A stretch of 64,000 bases of DNA from Prosthecobacter dejongeii (lineage in GTDB: Bacteria; Verrucomicrobiota; Verrucomicrobiia; Verrucomicrobiales; Verrucomicrobiaceae), in the NCBI RefSeq assembly GCF_014203045.1, contig NZ_JACHIF010000003.1, positions 434,001 through 498,000 on the forward strand, in the 5' to 3' direction. Each line of letters begins with the position of its first letter. The first letter of the stretch is position 1. The notes under the pieces were generated by a model. It made no database searches. It was not told the DNA's origin and worked only from the letters and a program-made list of their open reading frames with translations. A program made the translations under genes and the position numbers. Below are positions 45,067-53,705 of the stretch, in pieces.

Positions 45067-45530
45067 ACGAACATGAAATAGAATCTCTACTCACAGGCCT
45101 ACAGCCGCGTGGACCTTCCGCAGCCCTCACTCGCCAGGTCGAGCATGAGCTGGAACTGGACAGCCAGTGGATGCGCGCGCCCGTGAAAAGCCCACGTCAA
45201 AAATGGTTTACCCCCGTCCTTTGGTCTTCCCTAGGCGCAGCCGCTGCCGTGGCGGTGATGAGTGCTCTGCCCAGCACCGGGGCCACGACCGCACAGCCCA
45301 CCTACGCCGCCATTTCACCCCCCACGGTGATGCCTATCAGCACCATTCGTGAAGTCGTCGGCGCTCAAGATGAAGGCATCCAGTATAATGAAGACTCTCG
45401 CCTACCTGAGCAGCACGTGAAGCTGGTATCCATGGAACGTCACGCCTGGATTGATCCTCGGGACGGGGCGCACATCACTCTAGAAATGCCCCGTGAGGAC
45501 AGCGTGGTCCTGCCGGTCTCCTTCCAGTAA
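45063..45530 (+). CDS. Probable membrane anti-sigma factor
   Basis: 155 residues starting in the ATGA overlap with the sigma factor. A short cytoplasmic N-terminus (about 1-52) is followed by one membrane helix (WFTPVLWSSLGAAAAVAVMS) and an extracytoplasmic tail of about 85 residues. No zinc-binding HxxxCxxC anti-sigma motif is seen, so the family is inferred from position and architecture. It would hold the sigma factor until a signal relieves it. Confidence 0.7.
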   Translation: MNEHEIESLLTGLQPRGPSAALTRQVEHELELDSQWMRAPVKSPRQKWFTPVLWSSLGAAAAVAVMSALPSTGATTAQPTYAAISPPTVMPISTIREVVGAQDEGIQYNEDSRLPEQHVKLVSMERHAWIDPRDGAHITLEMPREDSVVLPVSFQ

Positions 45531-45559
45531 CTTTTCCAAAACTCAAAACACCCCCAACC

Positions 45560-46672
45560 ATGAAACCTACCTACGCCATCATCACCGCCATGGCGGGCCT
45601 GCTAGCCCTGCTGAATGCGCCCCTGCGTGCTCAAGATTCACCACCCGCACCTGCCCCTGAGTCGGCCCCTAAATCTGCAGAGGCCCCGCCTTCTCGTCGC
45701 CCCACCCCGCCAGATCTCGAGCGGTCGCCGAATCCCCGCGCAGAAGATGAAAAGCCCACCCCTTTCATCGGCGTTCTCACTGGCAATGTGACTCGGGAGC
45801 TGCGTTCCCACTTTGGTCTGGCCGAGGGGTTTGGCCTTCTGGTGGAGGAAGTGATGCCAGACACTCCGGCCAAGGCTGCTGGGCTTCAGGTGGATGATAT
45901 TCTCATCCGTTTTGAAGACCAAAAACTCGTCAATATGGAGCAGTTGCAGACTCTTGTTCGTAGCAAAAAGAAGGGCGATGCCGTGCCTCTCACCGTCATT
46001 TCTGGCGGCAGTGAAAAGCAGGTCATCGTCACCATCGCAGAGCGGATGATGCCCACGCGTCGGGACGAACCTCGGCGTGGAGACGGTTACTTCCAGCCTT
46101 TTGGAGGCACGTATTTCGGCGGTGGCCGCGGCAGCCCCGAGATGATGAATGAGATGCGTGAATCCATGGAGCGGTACCAGAACCAAATGCGTGAATATCA
46201 GGAGCGCATGCGCGAATGGGGCCGGGATGGCAATAAAGGGCCCGTCCCACCTGCTCCCTCCTGGAGTGGACCTGGGCACCGCGACTCAGATCGTCGAGAC
46301 GGCAATGGCCCCTCCAGGGATGGAGATCGCGGTCACTCCCGCAATGCTCGCGATGGCGAACGCCGTACCCAGACTTTCGAACAACGCGAGACCGCCAATG
46401 TCACCCGCAGTGATGACAGTGGCATCTACAGCCTGCGAAAGGAGCGTGACCGCACCATCTTCACGGCCAAGCCGAAGGATGGCCAGGAGCAAAGCTGGAA
46501 CCTGAACAACGAAGAGGAGCGCCGCACCATCCCCGCACCCATGCAGGAAAAACTCCGCATGCTGGAGGAAATTCGCGGCAGTGAAAATGTGGCCCCTAGT
46601 CGTCGCGCGCCGAATCCACCCGAGAGCGAATCTCGCCCAGGATCTGAACCCCGGCGCCAGGGTGGTCTTTAA
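45560..46672 (+). CDS. Secreted PDZ domain protein with Arg/Glu-rich tail
   Basis: 370 residues. A signal peptide ends near PLRAQD. After a Pro-rich linker, a PDZ domain (about 70-155) has FIGVLTGNVTRELRSHFGL, VMPDTPAKAAGLQVDDILI and KKGDAVPLTVISGG. No protease domain is seen. The C-terminal half is low-complexity, rich in Arg, Glu, Asp, Gly and Pro. It follows the ECF/anti-sigma pair by 29 bases. The PDZ protein might hand unfolded envelope proteins to a protease or act as a sensor, by analogy with sigma-E-type systems; this is inference. Confidence 0.82.
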   Translation: MKPTYAIITAMAGLLALLNAPLRAQDSPPAPAPESAPKSAEAPPSRRPTPPDLERSPNPRAEDEKPTPFIGVLTGNVTRELRSHFGLAEGFGLLVEEVMPDTPAKAAGLQVDDILIRFEDQKLVNMEQLQTLVRSKKKGDAVPLTVISGGSEKQVIVTIAERMMPTRRDEPRRGDGYFQPFGGTYFGGGRGSPEMMNEMRESMERYQNQMREYQERMREWGRDGNKGPVPPAPSWSGPGHRDSDRRDGNGPSRDGDRGHSRNARDGERRTQTFEQRETANVTRSDDSGIYSLRKERDRTIFTAKPKDGQEQSWNLNNEEERRTIPAPMQEKLRMLEEIRGSENVAPSRRAPNPPESESRPGSEPRRQGGL

Positions 46673-46701
46673 TCAACGCTAGGCGGGCATTTGCTCATTC
46701 T

Positions 46702-46742
46702 GAGGGACTCGGGCCATTTGCTCCGGGTCCCTCATTTTTTTC
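46702..46742 (+). terminator. Terminator of the sigma/anti-sigma/PDZ operon
   Basis: GAGGGACTCGG and CCGGGTCCCTC pair and are followed by a run of T residues (ATTTTTTT). Confidence 0.85.
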
Positions 46743-46805
46743 TCGAGAAGACAGTTTGCGCCAAGCAGCGCTTTGGTGCGTAACTCTCACGCATCATCGC
46801 TGTTT

Positions 46806-47441
46806 ATGGACCCCTCAAGCCAGTCTCACTCTTCCTTTTCCCTGCCGGATACCATGCCGGTCATGGTGCTAGGAGACTGTTATTTGTTTCCCGGCTGTCT
46901 TCTGCCTTTGTTCATCTTTGAAGAAAGATATCGTCTCATGTTGGCCCATGCCCTGAAGACGGATCGTATGTTCTGCATCGGTACTCGAGTGAAAAACGAC
47001 GACGGCGGCTACGATCTCCTTCCCGTCAGCACCGCAGGCCTCATCCGCGCGTGTAAAAAACAAGAAGATGGCACCTCTCACGTCATGCTTCAGGGAGTGA
47101 AGCGTATCCGTTTCGACAGTTGGCAACAGGAGAAACCCTTTGTAATCGCCAATGTCAAACCTCTGGATACCATCATCGAGACAGAGGCCGACTACATCAA
47201 CGAGCTGAAAGATCGGTCACTCGACCTCCTGCCAGATGCCACTGCCTGCGCGGGTGAATCCATGAGAAATCTGCGTGCGGCCCTTCTGAAGATTGATTGC
47301 CCAGAAATGGTCTGCGATATCCTCTCCTACCACTTTGTCAGGCGCAGCGCAGCTCAACGCAGCCTGCTCATGGAGTCCAGTCTAGAAAAACGATACGACA
47401 TCCTTCTCTCCGAGTTGGAGAGAAGTCAGGAAGACGGCTGA
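46806..47441 (+). CDS. Stand-alone Lon N-terminal (LonN/PUA-like) domain protein
   Basis: 211 residues from the ATG at 46806. The segment LFPGCLLPLFIFEERYRLM matches the start of the Lon protease substrate-binding domain (ASB/LON), and MFCIGTRV, DLLPVSTAGLI, MLQGVKRIRF follow the same pattern. There is no ATPase or protease domain. Such stand-alone proteins exist in many bacteria; a role in binding unfolded or regulated protein is inferred. It is monocistronic and convergent with the DUF4407 gene. Confidence 0.88.
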   Translation: MDPSSQSHSSFSLPDTMPVMVLGDCYLFPGCLLPLFIFEERYRLMLAHALKTDRMFCIGTRVKNDDGGYDLLPVSTAGLIRACKKQEDGTSHVMLQGVKRIRFDSWQQEKPFVIANVKPLDTIIETEADYINELKDRSLDLLPDATACAGESMRNLRAALLKIDCPEMVCDILSYHFVRRSAAQRSLLMESSLEKRYDILLSELERSQEDG

Positions 47442-47454
47442 AAAAGGGAAGGAC

Positions 47455-49170
47455 TCAGGCCCGTCCGGTCACGGGTGTGCGGCGGCCATCGTCACGGAAG
47501 AACGATTCCATGCGTTCGCGAAGATCCGCGTAAAAAGTCGCGGCCATTTCTTCCAGCATTTCGGCCTTGCCCGCCACCCCACCAGCGGCCATGCGCTCGC
47601 GCTCCAGACGTACCTTTTCCTGAAACGCCTGCTCCAGGTCCATGAGGTGCTCCAGGAAAGCCTTCGCCGCACGGCTGCGATCCACGCCCTCAATGAGCGC
47701 GCGCTCCAGAGGGCGATTTTGCGTGATGTGCAAAAACGGGCTCTCCGTCAGTTGCTTCATGTAGCGGTCAAAGCTTTTCAAGAAGGCCATGCGTTCACGG
47801 GCATACTTCACCTCATCACAGTCCACCAGGGAGTCATAAGGCCCGGCTTTGGAAAAGAACTTCACCACCAGCGGGATCGTATCCACCAGCATGAACAGGG
47901 CTGAAAGTACCATGTAGGCGATAAAAGCGAAGCGACCACCTTCCGCCCCGTTTTCAAACAAGTTATGCAGAGCCAGCGTTTGCGTGAGGATGTCGCGACG
48001 TGGCTCGGCACGAATGCCTGCTATGCGGGCCTCCTCATCTTTCGCCAGTTGGGCGATTTCGACATGCAGCGCACTGAGCTGGCCTAACAAAGTATCAATC
48101 TGCACCTTCAGCGTCTCACGGATCGAGTTTTGCTGGCCCACAAAGGCATCCGCCTGCTGCTGCTGCACCTGCTGGCGCAGTCCGGCGATGCGATTCTCCT
48201 CAGCCTTAAGCTTTGCTGCCGCCTCCTCCGCCTGGGTATCCAGCGCCGCATTCACGCCATCTTCTGCCGCTTTGATTTCCGCTACCAGAGCCACACGGTT
48301 TTTTGTCAGCGTGTCCAGCAGCCCACTGAGCCTAGCTGACTCCGCCCGCCGCCAGGTGAGTTGGTCTTCCTGGATGCTCTTCGCACGTGGCCCCAGGCCC
48401 ACAATGCCGCTGCGCTGGCCATTGACCTCACGCTCGAAATCCGTCTGCCACTGGTTCAGTTCGGCGGCGATCTTTTGGTAGTCCGCACTCAGCTTAGCCA
48501 TCTCTTTGTCTAGAGCTTCCAGGCGCAGTTTGCCGGGTGCCACTGCTTCGGCGATTTTTGTTTCGCGCTCCGCCTTGGCCTTCTTCTCATCATCCGTCAG
48601 AGGCTTCTCCACGGGCTTGCCATTTTCATCGAGAAAGGCTGCCGTGAAGCTTGCGTTCCAGGCCTCACGCTGTTTGACGATCTGCTCCTCAAGCGGTTTC
48701 ACTCGCGCCTCTACCAGCGCCTTTTGATCAGCAGCTTGTTTGCGTGCCGCTTCGATCTCCTGCTGCCGTTCCTTTTCCACCACCGAGGTGATGGTATCCT
48801 TGAAAAGCAGCAACGTCAGCGGGTGCGAAATCGTGATGCCCATGAGTGCCGCCACCACGATGCGCAGACTGAACTGCGAGAGCTTGCGGAAGATGTTTTG
48901 GTACGCACGGTAGGTGGCCAGCAGGGCGCGGTCCACCGTCAGGATGATGAAAGCCCAAACTAGCGACACCGCCGCGATGACGAACCCATTGTTTGTTAAC
49001 GTGGATAGCGCATACGCGCAGGCGATGGTGGCAAAGGTGCAGGGCACCAGCACCGTGGCACCAAAGGCCACATACTTTCGTCGCTCCCAGGCTGGGCAGC
49101 TATCGAGGTGGTCGGCGGAAGCTCCAGAGAGCCAGAAGAAGACACGTTCCAGACGGTCAAGAAGAGGCAT
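47455..49170 (-). CDS. DUF4407 membrane protein
   Basis: 571 residues. Two or three N-terminal helices (about 30-125) are followed by a long coiled coil (about 145-400), another helix (IAYMVLSALFMLVDTIPLVVKFF), and a helical C-terminal tail. The N-terminal segments ERVFFWLSGASADHLDSCPAWERRKYVAFGA (split by the reader as FWLSGAS and CPAWERRKYVA) and AFIILTVDRALLATYR match the DUF4407 family. Function is unproven; a membrane scaffolding or sensing role is plausible. It is monocistronic, convergent with the Lon-N gene. Confidence 0.87.
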   Translation of the reverse strand: MPLLDRLERVFFWLSGASADHLDSCPAWERRKYVAFGATVLVPCTFATIACAYALSTLTNNGFVIAAVSLVWAFIILTVDRALLATYRAYQNIFRKLSQFSLRIVVAALMGITISHPLTLLLFKDTITSVVEKERQQEIEAARKQAADQKALVEARVKPLEEQIVKQREAWNASFTAAFLDENGKPVEKPLTDDEKKAKAERETKIAEAVAPGKLRLEALDKEMAKLSADYQKIAAELNQWQTDFEREVNGQRSGIVGLGPRAKSIQEDQLTWRRAESARLSGLLDTLTKNRVALVAEIKAAEDGVNAALDTQAEEAAAKLKAEENRIAGLRQQVQQQQADAFVGQQNSIRETLKVQIDTLLGQLSALHVEIAQLAKDEEARIAGIRAEPRRDILTQTLALHNLFENGAEGGRFAFIAYMVLSALFMLVDTIPLVVKFFSKAGPYDSLVDCDEVKYARERMAFLKSFDRYMKQLTESPFLHITQNRPLERALIEGVDRSRAAKAFLEHLMDLEQAFQEKVRLERERMAAGGVAGKAEMLEEMAATFYADLRERMESFFRDDGRRTPVTGRA

Positions 49171-49331
49171 GGGAAAAAGGGCGGTTGCCCAGCGGAGAAA
49201 GTGCTGGCAAACCGTCCGAAGTCAAATAGACTCCTGCCCCATGTGATAGCGTCCGCCAGGAGGTGGGTTTGGGAGACGAAAGCTGAGCCTTCGTTCAGCC
49301 CCCTGGCTGGCGCGGGCGGCTACGAAGGGCA

Positions 49332-50702
49332 TTACCAGAGATCAATCGGCGAATGAGTCTCGGGCCGGATGATTTCGGTGTCACGGTTGAGAGTCTCGGC
49401 AAAGCGAGCGCTGAACCAGGCTTGCGAGGGTTCTTCACCGTGAACCATGAGCAGCTTCTTCGGCTTCACTTTCTCCACGTATTCAGCGATTTGTTCGCGA
49501 GTGGCGTGAGCGCTGAGGTCGAAGCTTTCGATGCGAGCGTGTAGCTCGACCGCAGGCAGGTCTGGGGAAAGTTTGATCTTCTCTCCCGCCTTGGCCGTGC
49601 GCAGACGATAACCTGGGGAAAGGGGATCTGTGTAACCCACGAAGGCGACAGCGTTACGCGGGTTATCAATGAACTTGCTGGCGAAGGAATTCGAAGTTGT
49701 GCCTTCGGTCATCATGCCGCTGGAGAGGGCATAAATGGTGCGCGGCTGGTAATCAATTTGTGGGCGTCCTGGGCCGCGTTTGCGACGTGGGGGTACCAGC
49801 ATGCTCACATCTTCCAGCAGGCGGAAGCCGGGGTAGTTGCGCCGCACACGGTCTGCGTAGTGATCGTAAAGCACTGTCACCTTGGTGCCGAGACCGCCGA
49901 TGCGCAGGGGCATTTCAGGAATGAGGCCTTCCTCACGCAGTTCATGCAGCATCAGCATCACTTCCTGGGTCTTGCCCAGAGCAAAGACCGGGATGAGGAC
50001 CGAGCCATTGGCATCAAAAGTATCGCGGATCAGCGCAGCGAGACGCTCTTTTTCACCCTTGCGGGAGTAGTCGGCAGGCCGCTCATAGGTGCCACGGGTG
50101 GTTTCCACCACCAGGACATCAATGCCTTCAGTCGGGAAATCGGCGGCGCGTGAGATGGTCTGGTTCTCAAAATTCACATCGCCCGTGTAGAACAGGCTGC
50201 TGCCATTTTGGCGGATCATGATGCCAGCAGAGCCCATGATGTGGCCCGCATCGTGAAAGCTGGCCATGAGCTCGCTATTGGGCAGCTCAAAAGGGCGCTC
50301 CAGATCGCGATACACATACTGGGCGCGGTTTTCATCCAATTCACGGTGGGTGAAAAGGGGATACTCATGGATGCTCTGCTCCTCACGCTGAGAGGTCATC
50401 ACATTCACCGAGTTATGCAGCATGGCGCTGGTGATTTCCCCAGTCGGTTCCGTCATGAACACAGGCGTCTTCGGCTGCTTGCGCATCAGCACCGGCAGCG
50501 CGCCGATGTGGTCGTGGTGAGCGTGAGTGATGAGAATGCTGTCCGCCGTTTCATGCGGCAAGGCGCCAAAGTCTGGCAGAGCATTAAAACCCACCTCTTT
50601 CGGGTGCATCCCGGCGTCCAGGACGACTCGATTTTTGCCGGACTCGAGAAGGTAGCAGTTGGCCCCGATCTCGCGGCGGCGGGTAAGATTACGGAAACGC
50701 AT
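49332..50702 (-). CDS. Metallo-beta-lactamase/beta-CASP RNA-processing nuclease
   Basis: 456 residues. The zinc motif is HAHHDH (His 60/62/63, Asp 64, His 65), and other MBL motifs include ASFHDAGHIMGS and FYTGDVNFENQ. The beta-CASP domain has VVETTRGTY (motif A acid), and the C-terminal part has FDLSAHATREQIAEYV (motif B His) and LMVHGEEPS (motif C). This is the Cft2/Ysh1-like branch of RNA exo/endonucleases. The specific RNA target is unknown. The upstream 237 bases up to gpmI contain a hairpin TTGCCCA/TGGGCAA near 50802-50823 but no gene. Confidence 0.92.
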   Translation of the reverse strand: MRFRNLTRRREIGANCYLLESGKNRVVLDAGMHPKEVGFNALPDFGALPHETADSILITHAHHDHIGALPVLMRKQPKTPVFMTEPTGEITSAMLHNSVNVMTSQREEQSIHEYPLFTHRELDENRAQYVYRDLERPFELPNSELMASFHDAGHIMGSAGIMIRQNGSSLFYTGDVNFENQTISRAADFPTEGIDVLVVETTRGTYERPADYSRKGEKERLAALIRDTFDANGSVLIPVFALGKTQEVMLMLHELREEGLIPEMPLRIGGLGTKVTVLYDHYADRVRRNYPGFRLLEDVSMLVPPRRKRGPGRPQIDYQPRTIYALSSGMMTEGTTSNSFASKFIDNPRNAVAFVGYTDPLSPGYRLRTAKAGEKIKLSPDLPAVELHARIESFDLSAHATREQIAEYVEKVKPKKLLMVHGEEPSQAWFSARFAETLNRDTEIIRPETHSPIDLW

Positions 50703-50939
50703 GTGTTCGTTTGAAAAGAGACGTAGGGAAGGGCAAAGCTAGGGGCATGTGGCGAAACTGCAAGCTTTCAGACGCCGAAGATTGCTGCCATGCCCGAACT
50801 CTTGCCCATTTTCACTGGGCAAGGCGTGCAAGAAGGAGTGTCAAAAAAACAGGAACAGGAGCTGATTCGGTCTTTCCAGACCCTCTTGCCCCCCTTTTCC
50901 CTGCTAAAGACGGAAAAGGAGGGAGGAATGTAGGGCAGA

Positions 50940-52490
50940 TTACTTGCGGACGATCAAGCTTTCTCCGGTCATTTCCGCAGGTTGTGCTACACCTAGCATG
51001 TCCAGCAGAGTCGGAGCAATGTCAGCCAGCCTGCCGTTTTTTACGGTGTAATCGGCGGCATCCGCGGCCACGTAGATGCCATGGACGAGGTTGGTGGTGT
51101 GGGCCGTGTTCGGGCTGCCATCAGGATTGCGCATGAGTTCGCAGTTGCCGTGGTCGGCAGTGATGAAGAGTTTGCCACCCAGTTCTAGCACCTTTTTGAC
51201 AATGAGCTCCACGCCGAAGTCAATCGTCTCGCAGGCGTGAATCCCGGCAGGCACCACGCCAGTGTGGCCCACCATGTCTGGGTTGGCAAAGTTCATGATC
51301 ACGGCATCGTAGTTTTCCAGACGGCGCAGGACTTCAAAGGTGAGGTCTGGGGCGCTCATCTGCGGTTTTTTGTCGTAGGTGGGCACCTCCTTTGGGCTGA
51401 TGGCCAGATAGCGGTCCTCGCCAGGATTCGGCTCTTCCACCCCGCTGTTGAAGAAGAAAGTCACATGCGGATACTTCTCCGTTTCAGCGGCACGTAGCTG
51501 GGTAAGCCCGGCGGCGGAAATGATCTGGCCTAGGTTATTGCTCAGGCTTTCAGGATCAAAGATGACTCGGCAGCCCAGGGCGTAGTAAGTAGCATCGTAC
51601 TCGGTGAGGGTGTAATATTTGACCAGCGGGTGGACTTCCCGGTCAAAGCCTTCAAACCCTGTCTTCAAAAAGGCGTCGCTGAGCTGGCGGGCGCGGTCAG
51701 CACGGAAGTTGAACCAGACGATGACGTCCCCATCGCGAATGCGCTGCTCATCGGCGTTGGAGAAAATCATCGGCAGTAGGAACTCGTCGCCGCGTGGGTC
51801 CAGATCGTAAGCGGCACGAATGGCGGTGTGGGGCGCATCGGTGCGCTTTTCACCCCGGCCCAGAACAATGGCGTCCCAAGCCAGCTTGTTGCGGTCCCAA
51901 CGGGTATCGCGATCCATGGCATAATAACGGCCGATGACGGTGGCGATCTTGGCCCCGCTGAAGGTGAGGTCCGTTTCCAGCTTGGCCACGTAGGCAGCGC
52001 CGCCTTTCGGGTCGGTATCGCGGCCATCGGTGATGGCATGGACCATGATGTCCTCCACACCTGCCATTTTAGCGGCATTGCAGAGGGCCACAAGGTGCTC
52101 CTGGTGGGAATGCACACCGCCATCACTGACCAGACCCAGGAAGTGCAGGCGTTTGCCTTTGGCTTTGTCAAAAGCCTCCACGAGAGCTGGCATTGTAGCT
52201 AGCTCACCTTCGCGGATGCTTTTATTGATGCGGGTGAGGTCCTGGTAAACCACGCGCCCGGCACCCAGATTCAGGTGGCCCACTTCGCTGTTGCCCATCT
52301 GGCCATCTGGCAGGCCCACATCTTCACCACTGGCGCTCACGGTGCCGCGTGGGTAGGTGGCGTAGAGGTGATCGTGAAACGGCGTGCGTGCCAGCAGGGT
52401 GGCATCGCCATTGGCTTCAGCTTGCGCTTTGCCGCCGGGATTGATGCCCCAGCCATCACGGATAATCAGTACAACGGGTTTTTTGGCCAT
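50940..52490 (-). CDS. gpmI: 2,3-bisphosphoglycerate-independent phosphoglycerate mutase
   Basis: 516 residues, the usual length. The alkaline-phosphatase-like fold has a first metal Asp in LIIRDGWG, the catalytic Ser 68 in QMGNSEVGHLNLGAGR, a His in VHSHQEH, and the C-terminal metal residues in ITADHGNCE. It interconverts 3- and 2-phosphoglycerate in glycolysis with Mn2+ and no bisphosphoglycerate. It is monocistronic. Confidence 0.97.
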   Translation of the reverse strand: MAKKPVVLIIRDGWGINPGGKAQAEANGDATLLARTPFHDHLYATYPRGTVSASGEDVGLPDGQMGNSEVGHLNLGAGRVVYQDLTRINKSIREGELATMPALVEAFDKAKGKRLHFLGLVSDGGVHSHQEHLVALCNAAKMAGVEDIMVHAITDGRDTDPKGGAAYVAKLETDLTFSGAKIATVIGRYYAMDRDTRWDRNKLAWDAIVLGRGEKRTDAPHTAIRAAYDLDPRGDEFLLPMIFSNADEQRIRDGDVIVWFNFRADRARQLSDAFLKTGFEGFDREVHPLVKYYTLTEYDATYYALGCRVIFDPESLSNNLGQIISAAGLTQLRAAETEKYPHVTFFFNSGVEEPNPGEDRYLAISPKEVPTYDKKPQMSAPDLTFEVLRRLENYDAVIMNFANPDMVGHTGVVPAGIHACETIDFGVELIVKKVLELGGKLFITADHGNCELMRNPDGSPNTAHTTNLVHGIYVAADAADYTVKNGRLADIAPTLLDMLGVAQPAEMTGESLIVRK

Positions 52491-52586
52491 ATGAATCCCT
52501 GTTCATGCGTCAGAATCAGCGATTCTGCAACCTCGGGTGATTCTAGTTGACCTCTCGCCTGCCACCTCTTTCCTGCGCGACACTTC

Positions 52587-53501
52587 ATGAAGACCACGCC
52601 TGTCACCACCGCCGACCTCCGCAGCTCCGTCATCGCCGTCCCGCCGCTGTGCCGGAATGCGGACCTCAGCCTCAGCCGTGAGGAGAACAAAAAGCTGATC
52701 GATCACATGTATGCGGGTGGCATCCGCACCCTGCTTTATGGTGGCAATGCGAATCTCTACAACATCGCCATCTCCGAATACGATGCGCTGCTGACCATAC
52801 TCGCAGATCTGGCCCCAGACGATCTCTGGATGGTGCCCAGCATCGGGCCGATGTACGGCACCGCGATGGACCAGGCAGCCATCCTGAAGGATCACAAATT
52901 CCCGACAGCCATGCTGCTGCCGACGCTTTTCCCTTCCAAGCCTGCGGGTGTGGCCACGGCCATCCGTCATCTGGTGGAAAAAGCGGGCATGAAGTTGGTG
53001 CTCTACATCAAGGATGAATCCTACATCACCCCCGAGCATGCGGCAGAGCTCGTCAATGACGGCCTCATTTCCTGGATTAAATACGCCGTGGTGAAGCCGA
53101 ACCCGGCCGATGACCTCTACCTTACCAAGCTGGTCTCCCTGGTGAACCCGGACCTCATCGTCAGCGGTATTGGCGAGCAGCCTGCCATCATTCACCTGCG
53201 CGATTTCGGCATCACGGGCTTCACCGCAGGCTGCGTCTGCGTCGCCCCTCGCCTGAGCATGGACCTCCTTCGTGCCATTGACGCTAAGGACTACGATCGC
53301 GCGGAGCAGATTCGCGAGATCTTCCTGCCATTGGAAGATCAGCGCAATGCCCATAGTCCGATCTTAGTCCTTCATCACGCTGTTGCCCTCGCTGGCATCG
53401 CTAAAACCGGCCCTGTCCTGCCTTTGCTCACCGAGCTGCCTGATGAACTTCTTCCAGGCATCGAGAAAGCTGCGAAGGACCTGTTGGTCAACGCGGCGTG
53501 A
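52587..53501 (+). CDS. DapA/NanA-type (dihydrodipicolinate synthase family) aldolase
   Basis: 304 residues, TIM barrel. The GGIRTLLYGGNANLYNI segment matches the family's G-x-x-x-x-GG/N motif. A Tyr (MKLVLYIKDE) and a likely Schiff-base Lys (WIKYAVVK) follow at the usual spacing. The specific substrate (dihydrodipicolinate, sialic acid, keto-deoxy sugars) cannot be told, and the KDSSG-type motif is not standard, so it is unlikely to be the biosynthetic DapA. It ends at TGA directly before a hairpin repeat. Confidence 0.83.
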   Translation: MKTTPVTTADLRSSVIAVPPLCRNADLSLSREENKKLIDHMYAGGIRTLLYGGNANLYNIAISEYDALLTILADLAPDDLWMVPSIGPMYGTAMDQAAILKDHKFPTAMLLPTLFPSKPAGVATAIRHLVEKAGMKLVLYIKDESYITPEHAAELVNDGLISWIKYAVVKPNPADDLYLTKLVSLVNPDLIVSGIGEQPAIIHLRDFGITGFTAGCVCVAPRLSMDLLRAIDAKDYDRAEQIREIFLPLEDQRNAHSPILVLHHAVALAGIAKTGPVLPLLTELPDELLPGIEKAAKDLLVNAA

Positions 53502-53502
53502 G

Positions 53503-53705
53503 GTGATGCAGGCACTCTTGCCTGCAGGTCTCCGAATATCGCAACATCCTTGGTCCTGACCAGCCCTGCGACTCCGAGTGGGCCATCTTCCTGATGGTCC
53601 ACTTTCGTTTGGTACCTTACTTATGCCATTATGTTCATCGCTCGTTAGGCCGGGTCATTCGAGATTTAATGCTCCATAATGTGCAGGCAAGAGTGCCTGC
53701 GTCAC
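53503..53705. repeat. BIME-like pair of inverted hairpin repeats, family 2
   Basis: GTGATGCAGGCA...TTGCCTGCA (53503-53526) and TGCAGGCAAGAG...CTGCGTCAC (53682-53705) are inverted copies that match in 23 of 24 bases. Each arm is itself a hairpin, GCAGGCA-CTCT-TGCCTGC. About 155 unique bases lie between. It fills the gap between two convergent genes, and its right arm supplies the stop codon of the cysteine desulfurase gene. No supported gene in the 155-base interior. Confidence 0.8.

Noticed and set aside
46806..47441. Lon protease
   Set aside because: Only the N-terminal substrate-binding domain is present; there is no ATPase or protease domain.
52503..53354. A 283-codon minus-strand open frame within the DapA-like gene
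   Set aside because: Shadow of a clear TIM-barrel aldolase with the expected Lys and Tyr; no motif in the antisense product.
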